64,000 nucleotides of DNA from Skermanella pratensis (GCF_008843145.1 NZ_CP030265.1:5635001-5699000), one strand, 5' to 3'. Numbered from the stretch's first letter, positions 36,749 through 45,664 are shown. The notes: generated from the letters alone by a model not told the origin. Made by a program: numbers and translations.

Positions 36749-37213
36749 ATGGGACGCCTGACCATCGAAAGCCCGCTGGGACGCCTGAACCTCACCAGCC
36801 TGGACGGCGCGCTGACGGCGCTGGACTGGGACACGGGCGAGACCGCGGCCGACCGCGACGCCGTGCTGGACGAGGCGGCGCGCCAGCTCCGGCAATATTT
36901 CGACGGGCACCGCACGGTCTTCGACCTGCCGATGCGCCCGCACGGCACCCTGTTCCAGAAGCGGGTCTGGGCGGCGATGGTGGAGATCCCGTGCGGCAGG
37001 ACCGCGACCTACGGCGACCTCGCCCGCCAGCTCGATTCCGCCCCCCGGGCCGTCGGCGGGGCCTGCGGCCGCAATCCCCTGCCGATCGTGATCCCCTGCC
37101 ATCGCGTTGTCGGCGGGGCGGGGAAGGGGGGCTATTCGGGCTTCGGCGGGCTGACCACCAAGGACTGGCTGCTGGGCCACGAGGCGCTTCTGATGCACGC
37201 CCCCGTATCGTGA
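36749..37213 (+). CDS. ogt: Methylated-DNA-protein cysteine methyltransferase
   Basis: 154-aa O6-alkylguanine DNA alkyltransferase. The suicide cysteine lies in IVIPCHRVV, preceded by FQKRVWAAMVEIPCGRTATYGDLA, with the asparagine hinge and GGYSGFGGLTTKDWLL after it. It has no Ada N-terminal domain, so Ogt-like. It begins 4 bp after the DUF255 stop, so probably the same transcript. Confidence 0.92.
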   Translation: MGRLTIESPLGRLNLTSLDGALTALDWDTGETAADRDAVLDEAARQLRQYFDGHRTVFDLPMRPHGTLFQKRVWAAMVEIPCGRTATYGDLARQLDSAPRAVGGACGRNPLPIVIPCHRVVGGAGKGGYSGFGGLTTKDWLLGHEALLMHAPVS

Positions 37214-37284
37214 CCTGATCCGACCTGAGTACACCCGTATCGTGACAAGGCGCCACGGCGCCTATATCGTGTCGTCGCCAGCGC

Positions 37285-37307
37285 GGCCCGAGGTCATACC
37301 TCGGGCC
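37285..37307. repeat. 10-bp perfect hairpin between ogt and dienelactone hydrolase genes
   Basis: GGCCCGAGGT (37285-37294) and ACCTCGGGCC (37298-37307) form a perfect stem with a 3-nt loop. It is not followed by a T run, so it is a palindromic repeat or weak factor-dependent terminator rather than a classical terminator. A GGCGCC pair lies just upstream at about 37243-37256. Confidence 0.55.
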
Positions 37308-37351
37308 GGAACCCATGATCCACGGCACAGTTCAAGAAAGAGAAGGGTGGA

Positions 37352-38050
37352 ATGACCGACGTTACGATCAACGCGGCCGACGGCGGCACCTTTACCGGAT
37401 ACCTCGCGAAGCCTGCCGGAGGCACCGGACCCGGCATCGTGGTGATCCAGGAGATTTTCGGCGTCAACCATGTGATGCGGGAGATTTGCGACGATCTGGC
37501 CGCTCAGGGCTACCTCGCCCTTTGCCCCGATCTGTTCTGGCGCCAGGAGCCCGGCATCCAGATCACCGACAAGACCGACGAGGAGTGGGCCAAGGCCTTC
37601 GAGCTGTACAAGGGCTTCAGCGAGGTCAAGGGCGTGGACGACCTGATCGCGGCCCTGGGCGTCCTGCGCGATACCGAGGGCTGCAACGGCCTGGTCGGCA
37701 CGCTGGGATATTGCCTGGGCGGCAAGCTCGCCTACCTCATGGCGACCCGGTCCAACGCCGACTGCTCGGTCTCGTACTATGGCGTCGGGATCGAGAAGAA
37801 CCTCGACGAGGCGAGCGCCATCACCAAGCCGTACCTCGCCCATATCGCCGAGAAGGACCAGTTCGTCCCGGCCCCGGCCCAGCAGCAGATCCGCGACGCG
37901 CTGTCCAAGATCTCCTGCGTCACCGTCCACACATATCCCGGCTGCGACCACGCCTTCGCCCGCGTCGGCGGCGCCCATTACGACAAGCAGGCCGCCGACC
38001 TGGCGAACCAGCGCACGGCCGCTTTCCTGAAAGAGCATCTGACGGCCTGA
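37352..38050 (+). CDS. Dienelactone hydrolase family protein
   Basis: 232-aa alpha/beta hydrolase. The nucleophile elbow GYCLGG uses Cys, as in dienelactone hydrolases; Asp is in AEKDQFVPA and His in GCDHAFARVGGAHYD. The N-terminus TINAADGGTFTGYLAKPAGG and VVIQEIFGVNHVMRE are typical. Such enzymes hydrolyse dienelactone in chloro-aromatic degradation or act on other esters; without a catabolic cluster nearby the substrate is open. ATG 37352 has GAAGGGTGG upstream. Confidence 0.9.
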   Translation: MTDVTINAADGGTFTGYLAKPAGGTGPGIVVIQEIFGVNHVMREICDDLAAQGYLALCPDLFWRQEPGIQITDKTDEEWAKAFELYKGFSEVKGVDDLIAALGVLRDTEGCNGLVGTLGYCLGGKLAYLMATRSNADCSVSYYGVGIEKNLDEASAITKPYLAHIAEKDQFVPAPAQQQIRDALSKISCVTVHTYPGCDHAFARVGGAHYDKQAADLANQRTAAFLKEHLTA

Positions 38051-38131
38051 GCCGGCCCCTGCAAACCAGGAAGCGACACGTCCAGAAGCGGCACGACAAG
38101 CACGACAAGAACGAGAGGGAGTCCGAAGACA

Positions 38132-39109
38132 ATGGTTCACGCCATCCGCTTTCATCAGGCCGGCGGTCCCGAGGTCCTGAAATGGGAGGAGGTCGAAGTC
38201 GGCGGCCCCGGACCAGGACAGGTCAAGATGCGGCAGTCGGCGATCGGGCTCAACTTCATCGATACCTACCACCGCAGCGGTCTTTACCCGGTCCCCGAAC
38301 TTCCCTGCATCCCCGGCATGGAAGGGGCGGGCGTGGTCGAATCGGTCGGCGAGGGGGTCGCCAGCTTCCAGCCCGGCGACCGCGTCGCCTATGCGGGCGG
38401 CCCGATCGGAGCCTATGCCGAGGTTCGCCTGATGCCGGCGGACAAGCTGGTCCCGCTGCCGAGCTGGATCGACGACCGCCAAGCGGCGGCGATGATGCTG
38501 CAGGGCATGACCGCCCAGTTCCTGCTGCGGTCCTGCCACAAGGTCCAGCCGGGCGAAACGATCCTGGTCCATGCCGCGGCCGGCGGCGTTGGCCTGATCC
38601 TCTGCCAGTGGGCCCGCAAGCTGGGCGCCACCGTCATCGGGACAGTCGGATCCGACGAGAAGGCGGAGCTGGCTCGGGAGAACGGTTGCACGCACCCGAT
38701 CGTCTACAGCCGCGAGAACTTCGTCGAGCGGGTGAAGGAGATCACCGGCGGAGCGGGGGTGCCGGTGGTCTATGACTCGGTCGGAAAGGACACCTTCATG
38801 AACAGCCTGGACTGCCTGCACCCGCGGGGCCTCATGATCCTGTTCGGGCAATCCTCGGGCGCGGTGCCTCCGGTCGATCTCGGCATCCTTGCGGCCAAGG
38901 GATCCCTCTATGTCACCCGGCCGACGCTGTTCTCCTACACGGCGAAACGCGACGACCTGATGACCTGTGCGGCCGACCTGTTCGACGTGGTCCATAGCGG
39001 CGACGTGAAGATAGAGGTTCGCCAGACTTTCCCGCTCCGCGACGCGGCCGAAGCCCACCGGGCACTGCATGCCCGCGCCACCAAGGGGTCGTCGCTCCTG
39101 CTGCCGTGA
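38132..39109 (+). CDS. NADPH:quinone oxidoreductase (MDR family)
   Basis: 325-aa zinc-independent MDR reductase, Qor type. Signatures: MVHAIRFHQAGGPEVLKWEEVE, GLNFIDTYHRSGLYP, PGMEGAGVVESVGEGV, and the NADPH motif ILVHAAAGGVGLILCQWA followed by VIGTVGSDEKAELA. It reduces quinones or enones with NADPH. ATG 38132 follows a GAGGGAG ribosome site. A parS site begins immediately after the stop codon. Confidence 0.92.
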   Translation: MVHAIRFHQAGGPEVLKWEEVEVGGPGPGQVKMRQSAIGLNFIDTYHRSGLYPVPELPCIPGMEGAGVVESVGEGVASFQPGDRVAYAGGPIGAYAEVRLMPADKLVPLPSWIDDRQAAAMMLQGMTAQFLLRSCHKVQPGETILVHAAAGGVGLILCQWARKLGATVIGTVGSDEKAELARENGCTHPIVYSRENFVERVKEITGGAGVPVVYDSVGKDTFMNSLDCLHPRGLMILFGQSSGAVPPVDLGILAAKGSLYVTRPTLFSYTAKRDDLMTCAADLFDVVHSGDVKIEVRQTFPLRDAAEAHRALHARATKGSSLLLP

Positions 39110-39125
39110 CGTTTCACGTGAAACA
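39110..39125. promoter_or_regulatory. parS site 3 (one mismatch)
   Basis: CGTTTCACGTGAAACA, identical to parS site 2, directly after the quinone oxidoreductase stop codon and about 10 kb from parB. Confidence 0.88.
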
Positions 39126-39184
39126 CGCCGATCCCGGCATCTCCACAATCAGCCCCCCAGTCAGCGCCCCAGTCAGCCCCCCAG

Positions 39185-39604
39185 TCAGCGCGGTGTCGGG
39201 ATCACAGCCATGCAGGTTTCCACGATCGTGCCGCAGGACTCCAGGTCGCGGCCCTGGTTGTAATCCAGGCTTTCGACGGTGCCGTCCCGTATGGTGAAGG
39301 TCGCCTCGCACTGGAAGTTCTGGCGGTGCACCGTCGTCCGCGGACGGATGAAGCGCCGCCCGCCGATCCCGATACCGTCATAGTCGGTCTCGACCTGCGT
39401 GAAGGTCATGCCCCGCACATAGGTCAGCCGCTCGGTATCTCCGACCTGCTGGGTACGGTCGGGAACCCCGGCGCAGGAATAAAGCAGTTCCTTCGGCATT
39501 CCGACCAGCGCCGTGTTTGCCCGAGCCGCCGCTTCCGTCCGCGGATTGGCGCATCCTCCCAGCACGGCCGCCGCCAACGCCAGCATGACTATGGACCGGA
39601 TCAT
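39185..39604 (-). CDS. Small lipoprotein of unknown function
   Basis: 139 aa from ATG 39604. The N-terminus MIRSIVMLALAAAVLGGCANP is a lipoprotein signal peptide with lipobox L-G-G-C. The mature part has GMPKELLYSCAGVPDRTQQVGDTERLTY and QCEATFTIRDGTVESLDYNQ, reminiscent of SmpA/OmlA-type outer-membrane lipoprotein folds. No specific family assignment is claimed. The frame opens 9 codons upstream (MNRVTREAS), which would spoil the signal peptide. Confidence 0.78.
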   Translation of the reverse strand: MIRSIVMLALAAAVLGGCANPRTEAAARANTALVGMPKELLYSCAGVPDRTQQVGDTERLTYVRGMTFTQVETDYDGIGIGGRRFIRPRTTVHRQNFQCEATFTIRDGTVESLDYNQGRDLESCGTIVETCMAVIPTPR

Positions 39605-39700
39605 CGATGCCTCCCTCGTCACCCGATTCAACAGGGTGATGATGCCATTGGTGCCGGTCCGGGTGCCTGACGCTTCCGGAGCAGCGTTTCGATGGGGAAC

Positions 39701-40051
39701 CTACCGGTTCAGCACTTCCAGAAGCCGGTCTATGGTCGCCTCGTCAAGCGACCGGATGCGGTCGGCCAGCAGGTTCGCGACCAGGGTCGCCTTCGGCGTC
39801 AGGCCGGACGTATCGACCACGATGCGCGGGTGGCTCATCTCCGCGAGCCGTTCCACCGCCTCGGCCTCGTCCCAGAAGATCTGGAAATAGGCGCAGATCT
39901 GCCGGACCAGCATGATCGACGGCTGACCGCGCTTGCCATGCTCCAGGGCGGAGAGATAGGCCGACGAAACTTCCAGCTCATCGGCCATCTGCTTCAGGGT
40001 GACGCCGCGCTGGGCGCGCAACTCGCGGATATGGGCACCGAAGGGAGTCAC
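39701..40051 (-). CDS. XRE-family transcriptional regulator
   Basis: 116 aa. The N-terminal helix-turn-helix is FGAHIRELRAQRGVTLKQMADELEVSSAYLSALEHGKRGQPS, followed by a helical region (LVRQICAYFQIFWDEAEAV). In alphaproteobacteria this protein commonly follows the Smr gene downstream of Tim44 and MltA, as here (3 bp from the Smr stop). Targets unknown. Confidence 0.9.
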   Translation of the reverse strand: MTPFGAHIRELRAQRGVTLKQMADELEVSSAYLSALEHGKRGQPSIMLVRQICAYFQIFWDEAEAVERLAEMSHPRIVVDTSGLTPKATLVANLLADRIRSLDEATIDRLLEVLNR

Positions 40052-40054
40052 GAA

Positions 40055-40648
40055 TCAACGCCGTCGTTTCAGCAGGACATAAAGCGCGCCGTCGCCGCCG
40101 TCCTTCGGCTGGGCGCGCTGGATGGCGAGCACCAACGGGCGGAGCGGCGATTCGTTCAACCAGCGCGGAACGATCTGGCGCAGGATTCCGGCGCCCTGGC
40201 CGCCCGAGCCCTTTGCGGCCGATCCCTTGCCGGTGATGACCAGGACCATGCGGCGCTGTTCGTGCCAGCCGCGCAGGATGAACGAGTTGAGCGCCGCGTG
40301 GGCCTGGGACTGGGTCATGCCGTGAAGGTCGATCCGGCCCTCGATGCCGAGGCGGCCCCGGCGCATCCGGTCGTCGGTCCGGCGGTCCAGCCCGGGCGGC
40401 GATGCGGGGTCCAGGGCGGGCAGCCGGTTGCGGTGGCCGGAAACGGCGAGACCGCCACCGCGTCCCGGCGACCCGTCCGGCACGGCCGGGGAGATCTCGA
40501 CCGGCAGCGCCGGAAGCGCGGGGGAGGGTGCCGGCGGATCGGGGATCTCGCGGCCGGGCAGGGGATCGGTGTCACGCATCGCCATGCGCCAGAGGCTGTG
40601 CTCGTCGGACGTCACGGTGCGGCGGCGGCGTGGGGGCATTCTGTTCAT
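40055..40648 (-). CDS. Smr/MutS2 C-terminal domain protein
   Basis: 197 aa. The C-terminal Smr domain (GRIDLHGMTQSQAHAALNSF, MVLVITGKGSAAKGSGG, LRQIVPRWL) carries the D-L-H-G-M motif linked to nuclease activity in the family. The first about 100 residues are proline- and arginine-rich and probably disordered. Standard neighbour of MltA and Tim44 in the group, here separated from them by the lut genes. Confidence 0.9.
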   Translation of the reverse strand: MNRMPPRRRRTVTSDEHSLWRMAMRDTDPLPGREIPDPPAPSPALPALPVEISPAVPDGSPGRGGGLAVSGHRNRLPALDPASPPGLDRRTDDRMRRGRLGIEGRIDLHGMTQSQAHAALNSFILRGWHEQRRMVLVITGKGSAAKGSGGQGAGILRQIVPRWLNESPLRPLVLAIQRAQPKDGGDGALYVLLKRRR

Positions 40649-40679
40649 TTCGTCTCCACGTCGCCCGCCGCCCGCGTCC

Positions 40680-41360
40680 TCAGACGCCCGCGCCGTCGAT
40701 CAGCAGGATGTGGAGGCGCCGCGGGCCGTGCGCGCCGAGCTGGATGGTCTGCTCGATGTCGCCGGTACGGGATGGTCCGGTGATGAAGTTGACGGTCCGG
40801 GGCATGTCCCGCCCGCGCCGCCGCAGGGCATCCCAGCCGTCCTCGTAGCTGCCGACGATCTGGTCGGCCCGCAGCACGACGATATGGGTGTCCGGCATCA
40901 TGTTCAGCGTGGTCGGATGCTCGGGGCCCGACAGCATCATCAGGGTGCCGGTCTCGGCGATGCCGGCGAAGGCGGCGGTCACGCTGGTGAGGTCGCGGTC
41001 CGCCGCCCGGCCGCGGTCCACGGTCACGGTCGGCCGCTTGTTCCACGGGACGGTGTCGAGCCGCGGGTCTGGGGCGACCTTCACCTCGGCCGGCAGGTTC
41101 TGGCTCGCCAGGTAATCGGCCACCGCGTGGGGAACCCGCGACAGGTTCGGCAGGCGGTCGACCGTCGCGGCCACCTCGGTCACCATGGAGACGAACAGGT
41201 CCACCTTGTCCGACGCGGACAGGTTGGTCCGGTCGGGCACCAGGTTGCGCCGATGCTCCGTCAGCCGGCCGTCCACGGCGGCGGCCATCTCCGGGCTGGC
41301 GCCGTCGCGCTTCAGGGAGCGGCGGATGCTGGTCAGGATCTGGGTGCGGGCTTCCGACAT
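40680..41360 (-). CDS. lutC: Lactate utilization protein C (LutC/YkgG)
   Basis: 226 aa of the LUD domain family. Features: SVTAAFAGIAETGTLMMLSGPEHPTTLNMMPDTHIVVL and GPSRTGDIEQTIQLGAHGP. The third subunit of the LutABC L-lactate-oxidising complex. It begins 3 bp after the lutB stop. Confidence 0.92.
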   Translation of the reverse strand: MSEARTQILTSIRRSLKRDGASPEMAAAVDGRLTEHRRNLVPDRTNLSASDKVDLFVSMVTEVAATVDRLPNLSRVPHAVADYLASQNLPAEVKVAPDPRLDTVPWNKRPTVTVDRGRAADRDLTSVTAAFAGIAETGTLMMLSGPEHPTTLNMMPDTHIVVLRADQIVGSYEDGWDALRRRGRDMPRTVNFITGPSRTGDIEQTIQLGAHGPRRLHILLIDGAGV

Positions 41361-41363
41361 GGT

Positions 41364-42812
41364 TCAGGCCGCCTTCCCGCCGGATCCCCGGCCCCGATCC
41401 GCTTGGCGCTGCGCCCAGAGCTGCTGGAAGGTCCTGCCCTCGGGCGCCGGCATGTCGCGCCAGTCGGTCCAGCCCCGGGCCAGCGGCAGCGAGCGGAAGC
41501 GGCCCTTGCGGCGACCGAGCAAGCCCAGCATCCCGGTCATCGTGTTGGCCCCTATCCGGTACAGTTTCGGCCGCTTGGCGAACCAGGCCCACAGCCCCAG
41601 CCCGTACCGGTAGGCCTGGGGCGCCATCTTGTTCTGGTACTCGCGCTCGCGCCAGTGCCGCATCATGCGGGGCAGGGGGATGCGCATGGGACAGACGCTC
41701 TCGCACTTGCCGCAGAAGGTCGAGGCGTTCGGCAGGTGCCCCGCCTCCTGCACACCGATCAGGCTGGGCGTCAGGACCGACCCCATCGGCCCGGGATAGA
41801 CCCAGCCATAGGCGTGGCCCCCCACGGCGCCATAGACGGGGCAGTGGTTCATGCAGGCGCCGCAGCGGATGCAGCGGAGCATGTCCTGGAACTCGGTGCC
41901 CAGCATGCCCGTGCGGCCGTTGTCCAGCAGCACCACGTGGAACTGCTCCGGCCCGTCCAGGTCTTCCGGCCGCCGCGGCCCGGTCGAGAAAGTCGTGTAG
42001 GAGGAGAACTCCTGGCCGGTCGCCGAGCGGGCCAGGACGCGCAGGATGGTCGAGGCGTCCTCCAGCGTCGGGACGACCTTCTCCAGGCTGGCCAGCACGA
42101 TATGCACCTTGGGCAGTGTCTGCGTCAGGTCGCCGTTGCCCTCGTTGGTCACGATCACGGTGGAGCCGGTCTCGGCTATCAGGAAATTGGCGCCGGTGAT
42201 GCCGACGTCGGCGGCCAGGAACTTCTGGCGCAGCATCTGGCGCGCCTCGTTGACCAGCGCCCGCGGCTCCTCCAGGGAACGGTTCGGGTCCAGGCCAGTG
42301 TGTGTCTTCATGAAGGTCGCGGCCACGTCCTCCTTGTTGAGGTGGACGGCCGGCGCGATGATATGGCTGGGCGCTTCCTTGCGGAGCTGGATGATGTACT
42401 CGCCCAGGTCGGTCTCGACCGGCTCAAGGCCGTTCTTCTCCAGATGGTCGTTGAGCTCGATCTCCTCCGCGATCATCGACTTGCCCTTGGTCACGACCTT
42501 GGCATCCACCGAGCGGCAGATCCGCAGGATCGTGTCGCGCGCCTCGCCCGGCGTGCGGCACCAATGGACGTGACCGCCGTTGGCCGCGACCTTTTCCTCG
42601 AACCGTTCGAGATAGAGGTCGAGATGGTCGAGCACGTGGTTCTTGATGTCGCGCGCCTGGTCGCGCAGCTGGTCGAACTCCGGCAGGCGGTCGACCGCCC
42701 GCGTCCGCTTGTCCTGGAACCCGACCTTCATCTTGCCCAGCGCCCTCTGGAGGCGTTCGTCAGCCAGCGCGCCGTGGGCATTGTCCTTGAAGGCGTGACT
42801 CGTGCTCTGCAT
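41364..42812 (-). CDS. lutB: Lactate utilization iron-sulfur protein LutB
   Basis: 482 aa. LUD domain in the first two thirds (KVVTKGKSMIAEEIELNDHL, GITGANFLIAETGSTVIVTNEGN). Two [4Fe-4S] motifs follow: CIRCGACMNHCPVYGAVGG and CGKCESVCPMRIPLP. Core subunit of the L-lactate oxidation complex passing electrons to quinone in characterised Bacillus and other systems. Start ATG 42812. Confidence 0.94.
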   Translation of the reverse strand: MQSTSHAFKDNAHGALADERLQRALGKMKVGFQDKRTRAVDRLPEFDQLRDQARDIKNHVLDHLDLYLERFEEKVAANGGHVHWCRTPGEARDTILRICRSVDAKVVTKGKSMIAEEIELNDHLEKNGLEPVETDLGEYIIQLRKEAPSHIIAPAVHLNKEDVAATFMKTHTGLDPNRSLEEPRALVNEARQMLRQKFLAADVGITGANFLIAETGSTVIVTNEGNGDLTQTLPKVHIVLASLEKVVPTLEDASTILRVLARSATGQEFSSYTTFSTGPRRPEDLDGPEQFHVVLLDNGRTGMLGTEFQDMLRCIRCGACMNHCPVYGAVGGHAYGWVYPGPMGSVLTPSLIGVQEAGHLPNASTFCGKCESVCPMRIPLPRMMRHWREREYQNKMAPQAYRYGLGLWAWFAKRPKLYRIGANTMTGMLGLLGRRKGRFRSLPLARGWTDWRDMPAPEGRTFQQLWAQRQADRGRGSGGKAA

Positions 42813-42874
42813 CTCAGGCGTTCCTCAACACTCGACCGGAGTTCCCTGGTCCCGGGTCACCTATATACCGCACA

Positions 42875-43654
42875 TCAGCGGGCGCGGGTGTCGCCGATTG
42901 GCGGCGTTTCGTCGGTCATGCCGGCCAGCACCTCCGCGACGTGCCGGACCTTCATCGCGGCACCCTCGCGCTTCAGCTTGCCCGCCATGTTCAACAGGCA
43001 GCCCATGTCGCCGGCAAGCAGCGTGTCCGCCCCGGTACGCTGGATATCGGCGATCTTTTCGCCGACCATCTTGTTGGAGATTTCCGGGTACTTGATGCAG
43101 AAGGTGCCGCCGAATCCGCAACAGACCTCCGCTCCCGGCAGTTCCGCAAGCGTCAGCCCCTCGACCGAGCGCAGCAGCGCCCGCGGCTGCTGCTTCACCC
43201 CCAGCTCACGAAGGCCGGAGCAGCTGTCGTGATACGTGATGGTGCCGGCATAACGGGCGTCGACGGCGTCCAGCCCCATGACGTCGACCAGGAACGAGAC
43301 CAGCTCATAGGTTCGGTGCTTCAGGTGGGCGGCGCGCTGGGCCCATTCCGGCTCGTCCGCGAACAGCTCGCCGTAATGCTCCTTGATCATGCCCGCGCAC
43401 GACCCGCTGGGTGCGACCACATGGTCGAAACCTTCGAACGCCTCGATCACGCCGCGGGCGATCTCCTTGGTGTCGGCCCGGGCGCCCGAATTGTAGGCTG
43501 GCTGGCCGCAGCAGGTCTGGGAGGCCGGCACTTCCACCGAGCAGCCGGCGTCCTCCAGCAGCTTGACCGCGGCGAAGCCCACGGTCGGCCGGAACAGGTC
43601 GACCAGGCAAGTAACGAAAAGCCCCACGCGGGGCGTCTTTATCTCGCTGTCCAT
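42875..43654 (-). CDS. lutA: Lactate utilization Fe-S oxidoreductase LutA
   Basis: 259 aa from ATG 43654 (MDSEIKTPRVGLFVTCLVD); the frame is open 28 codons further but without homology. Two CCG-type cysteine motifs, TCCGQPAYNSG and VCCGFGGTFCIKY, bind heterodisulfide-reductase-like clusters. First gene of the lutABC unit, which lies inside the normally adjacent Tim44-MltA/Smr string. Confidence 0.93.
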   Translation of the reverse strand: MDSEIKTPRVGLFVTCLVDLFRPTVGFAAVKLLEDAGCSVEVPASQTCCGQPAYNSGARADTKEIARGVIEAFEGFDHVVAPSGSCAGMIKEHYGELFADEPEWAQRAAHLKHRTYELVSFLVDVMGLDAVDARYAGTITYHDSCSGLRELGVKQQPRALLRSVEGLTLAELPGAEVCCGFGGTFCIKYPEISNKMVGEKIADIQRTGADTLLAGDMGCLLNMAGKLKREGAAMKVRHVAEVLAGMTDETPPIGDTRAR

Positions 43655-43756
43655 TGTTTCCGTCCCCGCGGCGCTGGATCTCCAGGCCGGATTGGTGCCA
43701 TGTGCCGTGTAATTAGTTGGTATTACCAGTCGTGGCAACCACCATCGCCCGGCGCT

Positions 43757-44959
43757 TCAGCCGACCGGCGCCACCGCGCGCGGGATCAGCAGATGGTAGC
43801 GGCCGGGACTCCGCATCTTCCCGGCCCGCAGCTCGGCCTCGGGTCCATGGCCCCAGAACACGTCGCCGCGCACGACGCCCCGGATGGCGCCGCCGGTGTC
43901 CTGCGCAACCATCAGGCGGCGGACCCGCGCAGCGGCGTCGAGCGGATCCTGGGCGTCGAGCCAGACCGGCACGCCATAGGGCACGAAGGACCGGTCGACC
44001 GCCAGGCTGCGGCCCGGCGTCAAGGCGACGCCCTGGGCTCCCACGGGACCCTCGCCGGTCAACGGCCGGAAGAAGACGAAGGAGGGATTCCGGTTCATCA
44101 GGTCGGCGGCCTCGGCCGGGTGGGCATCCAGCCAGTCCCGGATCGACTGCATCGACACCGTCTCACGGGTCAGCGCACCGCGGGCGATCAGCTCGCGGCC
44201 GATCGCGACGTAGGGATGGCCGTTCTGGCCGTCGTAGCCGACCCGGACGACGCTGCCGTCCTCCATCACGACCCGGCCGGAGCCCTGGATATGCAGGAAA
44301 AAGGCGTCCACCGGATCGTCGACCCAGACCATCTCCAGGCCTCGGCCCCTCAAGGCGCCGTCCTCGATCTTCGCGCGGTCCTCATAGGGGCGTAGCCTGC
44401 CGTCGACCACGCGCCCGGCGATCCGCTCGCCCCTCATGGCGTCGCGGAACTCGCCCAGGTCGACCATCACCAGGTCGTCGGGCTTTCGGTAGAGCGGCAC
44501 CGAGTAGCGCCCGCCCGCCAGGGCCGAGCCGCGCAGTTCCGCCTCGTAGTAGCCGGTGAACAGTCCCTCGGGCTTGTCGTTGTCGGCCGCCGCATAGGGC
44601 AGGAACCAGGTCTCGAAGAAAGCCCGGGCGGCGCCATGGTCGCCGCGCGGCACCCGCGCCAGCGCCTCGCAGGGGGCGATCCAGTCGGCGATCCTGCCCG
44701 CGGCACCCAGGGCCCGGTCGGCCGGCTGAACCACCAGCTTGCCGCACGACTTGGCGAAGGCGTCGAGCGCATCGGCCTGGGTATCGGTCTGCCAGCCCGG
44801 CAGATCCTCGAACCGCGCCGGGGTCAGCGTCAGCTTGGGCGGGACGGTTTCGGCCTCCTTGGGCGCCTCCGGCGCGCAGGCGGCGAGAAGGAACGCCAGG
44901 AGGACGGCCGGCAACGCGGCGAGCGCGGTGCCGGTGGTCTTCATGAAGCGGGAAAGCAT
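43757..44959 (-). CDS. mltA: Membrane-bound lytic murein transglycosylase MltA
   Basis: 400-aa lipoprotein (signal MLSRFMKTTGTALAALPAVL with lipobox L-A-A-C). The MltA fold is visible in ARAFFETWFLPYA, GLFTGYYEAELRGS, HIQGSGRVVMEDGS, NRNPSFVFFRP and the C-terminal 3D domain, LMVAQDTGGAIRG and RGDVFWGHG, with the catalytic Asp region. It cleaves peptidoglycan to 1,6-anhydro products. Co-directional with Tim44 24 bp upstream. Confidence 0.94.
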   Translation of the reverse strand: MLSRFMKTTGTALAALPAVLLAFLLAACAPEAPKEAETVPPKLTLTPARFEDLPGWQTDTQADALDAFAKSCGKLVVQPADRALGAAGRIADWIAPCEALARVPRGDHGAARAFFETWFLPYAAADNDKPEGLFTGYYEAELRGSALAGGRYSVPLYRKPDDLVMVDLGEFRDAMRGERIAGRVVDGRLRPYEDRAKIEDGALRGRGLEMVWVDDPVDAFFLHIQGSGRVVMEDGSVVRVGYDGQNGHPYVAIGRELIARGALTRETVSMQSIRDWLDAHPAEAADLMNRNPSFVFFRPLTGEGPVGAQGVALTPGRSLAVDRSFVPYGVPVWLDAQDPLDAAARVRRLMVAQDTGGAIRGVVRGDVFWGHGPEAELRAGKMRSPGRYHLLIPRAVAPVG

Positions 44960-44983
44960 CTACCCAATCGGCCCCATGGCCCG

Positions 44984-45664
44984 TCAGTTCGGAACGCGGG
45001 TCTCGATCAGGGTCCAGTTCGGATTCCGCGAGCGGGTGTTGCGCGCGAAAGTCCAGATATCCACGACCTCCAGCGGCTGCTCGGGATCGCCGTCGATCAC
45101 CTTGCCCGCCTTGTCGCGCGTGATGTTGACCTGGTCGCTGACGAACTTGACCGTGACGAAGGCGGTCCGGCCTTCCATCCGAGCCTCGATCAGGTCCGAG
45201 TCGCGGATGCCGATCACTTGGGTCTCCAGGCTCTCGCCGGCAGCCTGCCGGGTGCGGATCGCGGCGGCGAAATTGTCGTAGACGTCGTCGCTCAGCAACG
45301 GCCGAAGCGTCGGCGTGTCGCCCTGCGCGAAGGCGGTGACGACCATCTCGAACGCGCCACGGGCGCCCTGGACGAAGGTCTTTTCGTCGAAGGTCGGATC
45401 GTTGGCCTGGATCTGCGCGATGCCAGCCGCGAGCGAGTAGGGCTCGTCGGGAGCCGGTGGTGGAAGGTCCACGGGCAGGCGCCCGCGATCCGGCAACGTC
45501 ACGACGTTGTCTCCACCCTCCTGGCCTGGCCGCGGAGTATACGGGTTGGGTCGCTGGCGCTCCTCACCGTGACGCCGGCCCAAAACGCCGCGCAGCCGAT
45601 ACACGAGAAAGGCTGCGATCATGGCGAATATCAGGATATCGATGAAATAAAACCCCTCGCCCAT
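44984..45664 (-). CDS. Tim44/TimA-family membrane adaptor
   Basis: 226 aa. One N-terminal transmembrane helix (FYFIDILIFAMIAAFLVYRL), a proline-rich linker, then the Tim44-like domain (DEKTFVQGARGAFEMVVTAFAQGD, LLSDDVYDNFAAAIRTRQ, FVTVKFVSDQVN). Alphaproteobacterial relatives of mitochondrial Tim44 lie upstream of mltA, as here. It opposes fxsA and secB across a 178-bp divergent gap. Exact role in the bacterium is unsettled. Confidence 0.92.
   Translation of the reverse strand: MGEGFYFIDILIFAMIAAFLVYRLRGVLGRRHGEERQRPNPYTPRPGQEGGDNVVTLPDRGRLPVDLPPPAPDEPYSLAAGIAQIQANDPTFDEKTFVQGARGAFEMVVTAFAQGDTPTLRPLLSDDVYDNFAAAIRTRQAAGESLETQVIGIRDSDLIEARMEGRTAFVTVKFVSDQVNITRDKAGKVIDGDPEQPLEVVDIWTFARNTRSRNPNWTLIETRVPN

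Noticed and set aside
39150-39190. CAGTCAGCGCCCC direct repeats near the lipoprotein stop
   Set aside because: Three short copies only; simple low-complexity sequence with no evident function.
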